Assembly: GCA_964371055.1 (NCBI GenBank)
Contig: CAYJLF010000006.1
Location: 62,001 to 126,000 of the forward strand
Direction: 5' to 3'
From: CAYJLF01 sp964371055
GTDB taxonomy: Bacteria > Eisenbacteria > RBG-16-71-46 > CAIMUX01
Length of the DNA stretch: 64,000 bases
Of this stretch, positions 62,398 through 64,000 are shown one piece after another (positions within the stretch are counted from its first letter, which is position 1; each line of letters begins with the position of its first letter). The notes under the pieces are model-generated. The model saw nothing but the letters and a program-made list of their open reading frames with translations, was not told the origin of the DNA and made no database searches. Both the position numbers and the translations under genes were made by a program.

Positions 62398-64000
62398 CTA
62401 GCGGAACCTCACACCCAGGACGTCGTCCGCCGGAAACGCCTCCCAGTCCGTCCTCAGGTAGACGCCGCTCTCGGTGACCTCCCCGCCTCCCCCAAACACC
62501 TGCCGGCTCCACTGCAGCTCCTCCACATGAGCCTGTACCGCCTCTCGATAGACGCTGTAGTTGGGGCCACCATACAGCTGCAGGAAGGGGACATTCACGA
62601 TCCTGGCCTTCTTGAACTCCTCGGTGCGCACGCCTCCGGAGAATAGCGTGTCGGCATACACATACTCGAAGCTGACCGAACGGCCATCCGTGCCCACCGA
62701 GCCATAGACCTCGAGCCGTGTCCGCCTCTCGGCCGTGACATCGTATGCGCCGCCGAAGAAGAGGTGGCCGTCCCAGCGGATCGGCTGCAGAAGATGCGCA
62801 AAGGTCGTTCTGCTTCCCGAATCCCAGGGGTCGTACATGTGCCACGCATTCAGGTAGAAGTCGGCAACATGGGAACCATGAAGCACGGAGAACAACTCGT
62901 CCTCGATGAAGATGCTGATCGCGTTGCTGGTTTTGTGGCCGACCGTCACCGTAACCGGCGTGGGGCCGGCGACCAGGCCCTCGGGGATCTGGGCCGAGAT
63001 CCGATCGTCGAACCAGTAGCCGTAGCCGCTGGCCGGGGTAGGGCCGAAGTTCACCGTCCCGGGCGTCGACCCGAACCCGGCGCCATAGACGAAGACATAG
63101 TCCCCCGCCTCTCCCACCGTCGGGTCGATCTCCGTGATCCGGAAGTTCGCGGGCTGCCAGAGGGCAAAGCTGTCAGGCGCGGAGTAGTGGAGCGTGATCG
63201 TTCGGTCTTCTTCCTGATACGACGGATCGATCCGACGGTACCAGGTCTGAAGGGTGGTGGGCGCCGTCTGCGCGCTGTCGCACATGGCCTCCAGCAGGTA
63301 CTCCGTCCGTCCCGCGTCCTTCCCCGCGATGACTTCCCAGTCCCAGCCCACTACGGCCCCGGCTCCGGACGTGGAGCGGAGGTCCGACGGCCAGCCTCCG
63401 AGGTACCCGAAACAGAACCCCAGAAGCACGAGAGGGTTGGACGTGCCGAAGTCATTGTACTTCGCAAAGTAGTCCGCATTGATCGAGTAGAGATGCTGGC
63501 CGAAGTACTCCGTCACGCCGATGCGCCCGTCGCTGAGATCCACGATGTTGACCGAATCCGCGGCGGGCGTACGGACCTCGCCGGTCAGCATATACACATC
63601 CTGGATGTCCGTGAGGGATGGAAAGGGCGCACCATGGCTGCTCAGGCGCACGATGCCGTAGTTTCCCGCGTCGATCGAACGCAGCCGTTCGAGCGTGACC
63701 TGATCCTCTTTATACACGGCGAAGCTGTCGTATCCGGCGCCGCCGAGACGAAGCTTGCCCGCATCGATCACCGACTGGTCCCACACTCTGAACTCGTTGT
63801 AACAGGGGGCCAGGAGGAGCGTCTTGCGATGCGTTGGAACGGTATACGGCACCGCGGCGAGTTCGGCCCCGCCGATCGCCGCTCCGCTGCCACGCGGCCC
63901 GCCTCGGGCCGGTGCGCCGACGGGTGGTCCTTCGGCAGCCTCCTCGCCGCCGGGGGAAGATCCCGCCCACGGGATGAGATCCGCCGGCCCCTGCTGCGCC
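62398..64000 (-). CDS. Secreted caspase/C25-like peptidase candidate with IPT/TIG domain (5' end outside window)
   Basis: The frame is open to the right edge of the window, so the N terminus is missing; the upstream part reads AQQGPADLIPWAGSS, like the residues just after a signal peptide. At least 530 residues are encoded. A strand ending in SSHG (YGIVRLSSHG, His codon 63634-63636) and a strand ending in FC (VLLGFCFGYLGG, Cys codon 63412-63414), 74 residues apart, fit the clan CD peptidase layout, and GAGAVVGWDW follows as in C25-type domains. After this an IPT/TIG Ig-like domain is seen (ITEIDPTVGEAGDYVFVYGAGFG in parts, VTVTVGHKTSNAI). The C-terminal 160 residues are beta-rich and unrecognised. 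It lacks a FlgD-type tag. A short in-frame start at 63852 is unlikely. Confidence 0.65.
   Translation of the reverse strand, partial: AQQGPADLIPWAGSSPGGEEAAEGPPVGAPARGGPRGSGAAIGGAELAAVPYTVPTHRKTLLLAPCYNEFRVWDQSVIDAGKLRLGGAGYDSFAVYKEDQVTLERLRSIDAGNYGIVRLSSHGAPFPSLTDIQDVYMLTGEVRTPAADSVNIVDLSDGRIGVTEYFGQHLYSINADYFAKYNDFGTSNPLVLLGFCFGYLGGWPSDLRSTSGAGAVVGWDWEVIAGKDAGRTEYLLEAMCDSAQTAPTTLQTWYRRIDPSYQEEDRTITLHYSAPDSFALWQPANFRITEIDPTVGEAGDYVFVYGAGFGSTPGTVNFGPTPASGYGYWFDDRISAQIPEGLVAGPTPVTVTVGHKTSNAISIFIEDELFSVLHGSHVADFYLNAWHMYDPWDSGSRTTFAHLLQPIRWDGHLFFGGAYDVTAERRTRLEVYGSVGTDGRSVSFEYVYADTLFSGGVRTEEFKKARIVNVPFLQLYGGPNYSVYREAVQAHVEELQWSRQVFGGGGEVTESGVYLRTDWEAFPADDVLGVRFR

Overview
This 64 kb window is GC-rich chromosomal DNA (by eye about two thirds G+C) with about 40 genes on both strands. 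I see no tRNA, rRNA, insertion sequence, phage module, plasmid gene or CRISPR array. Its content suggests an uncultured bacterium of the FCB superphylum (Candidatus Eisenbacteria, Krumholzibacteriota or a relative). The pointers are many secreted proteins ending in a FlgD-Ig/type IX-like C-terminal tag, a TonB-type receptor with a carboxypeptidase-regulatory domain, a Reg_prop/Y_Y_Y sensor kinase, SBBP propellers, TSP3-OmpA, M43 protease and CHAT-TPR proteins. The phylum is an inference; there is no phylogenetic marker here.

Left part (1-23.9 kb): a small secreted protein and a secreted amidohydrolase; a stretch that looks like a decayed gene; an NlpE-N/META envelope protein; a TonB-dependent receptor-like protein convergent with a Ser/Thr kinase-beta-propeller fusion; and a 1.5 kb gene-free stretch carrying about ten degenerate 42-bp tandem repeats. 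Then come three paralogous lipoproteins that look like alpha/beta hydrolases (10.6, 15.4 and 17.5 kb), interleaved with a GxDxY-repeat secreted protein that has a G10 tract at its ribosome-binding site, and with CutC. A THUMP-type rRNA methyltransferase, a putative caspase-fold secreted protein and a translationally coupled tagged partner follow.

Middle (24-45.6 kb): a three-gene unit (small tagged protein, trimer-like structural protein, M43 metalloprotease) ending in a strong hairpin; a sigma-54 activator and a stand-alone receiver protein, both with damaged receiver active sites; an overlapping response regulator/histidine kinase pair; a DUF899 thioredoxin-like protein; a TPR-sigma-54 activator overlapping a lamin-tail-domain protein; a large tagged secreted protein; a lipoprotein followed by Lgt; and a sialidase-like propeller.

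Right part (45.6-64 kb): divergent sets that resemble one system. On the minus strand are a FecR-like protein, a CHASE2 membrane protein and a small lipoprotein, joined by 4-nt overlaps. On the plus strand are CHAT-TPR, TSP3-OmpA, a YidD-TPR fusion and a glycine-rich membrane protein. After an SDR come a GH43-like propeller, an SBBP protein, a GH172 (DUF2961) protein, and a second caspase/C25-like protein that runs off the right edge.

The best candidate for an undescribed system is the CHAT/CHASE2/FecR/OmpA/YidD-TPR locus. Next are the adjacent damaged receivers, the triplicated hydrolase-like lipoproteins, and two kinds of C-terminal tag (FlgD-Ig type, and a short S/T-W-G-x-L-K-x-x-[YF]-R tail).
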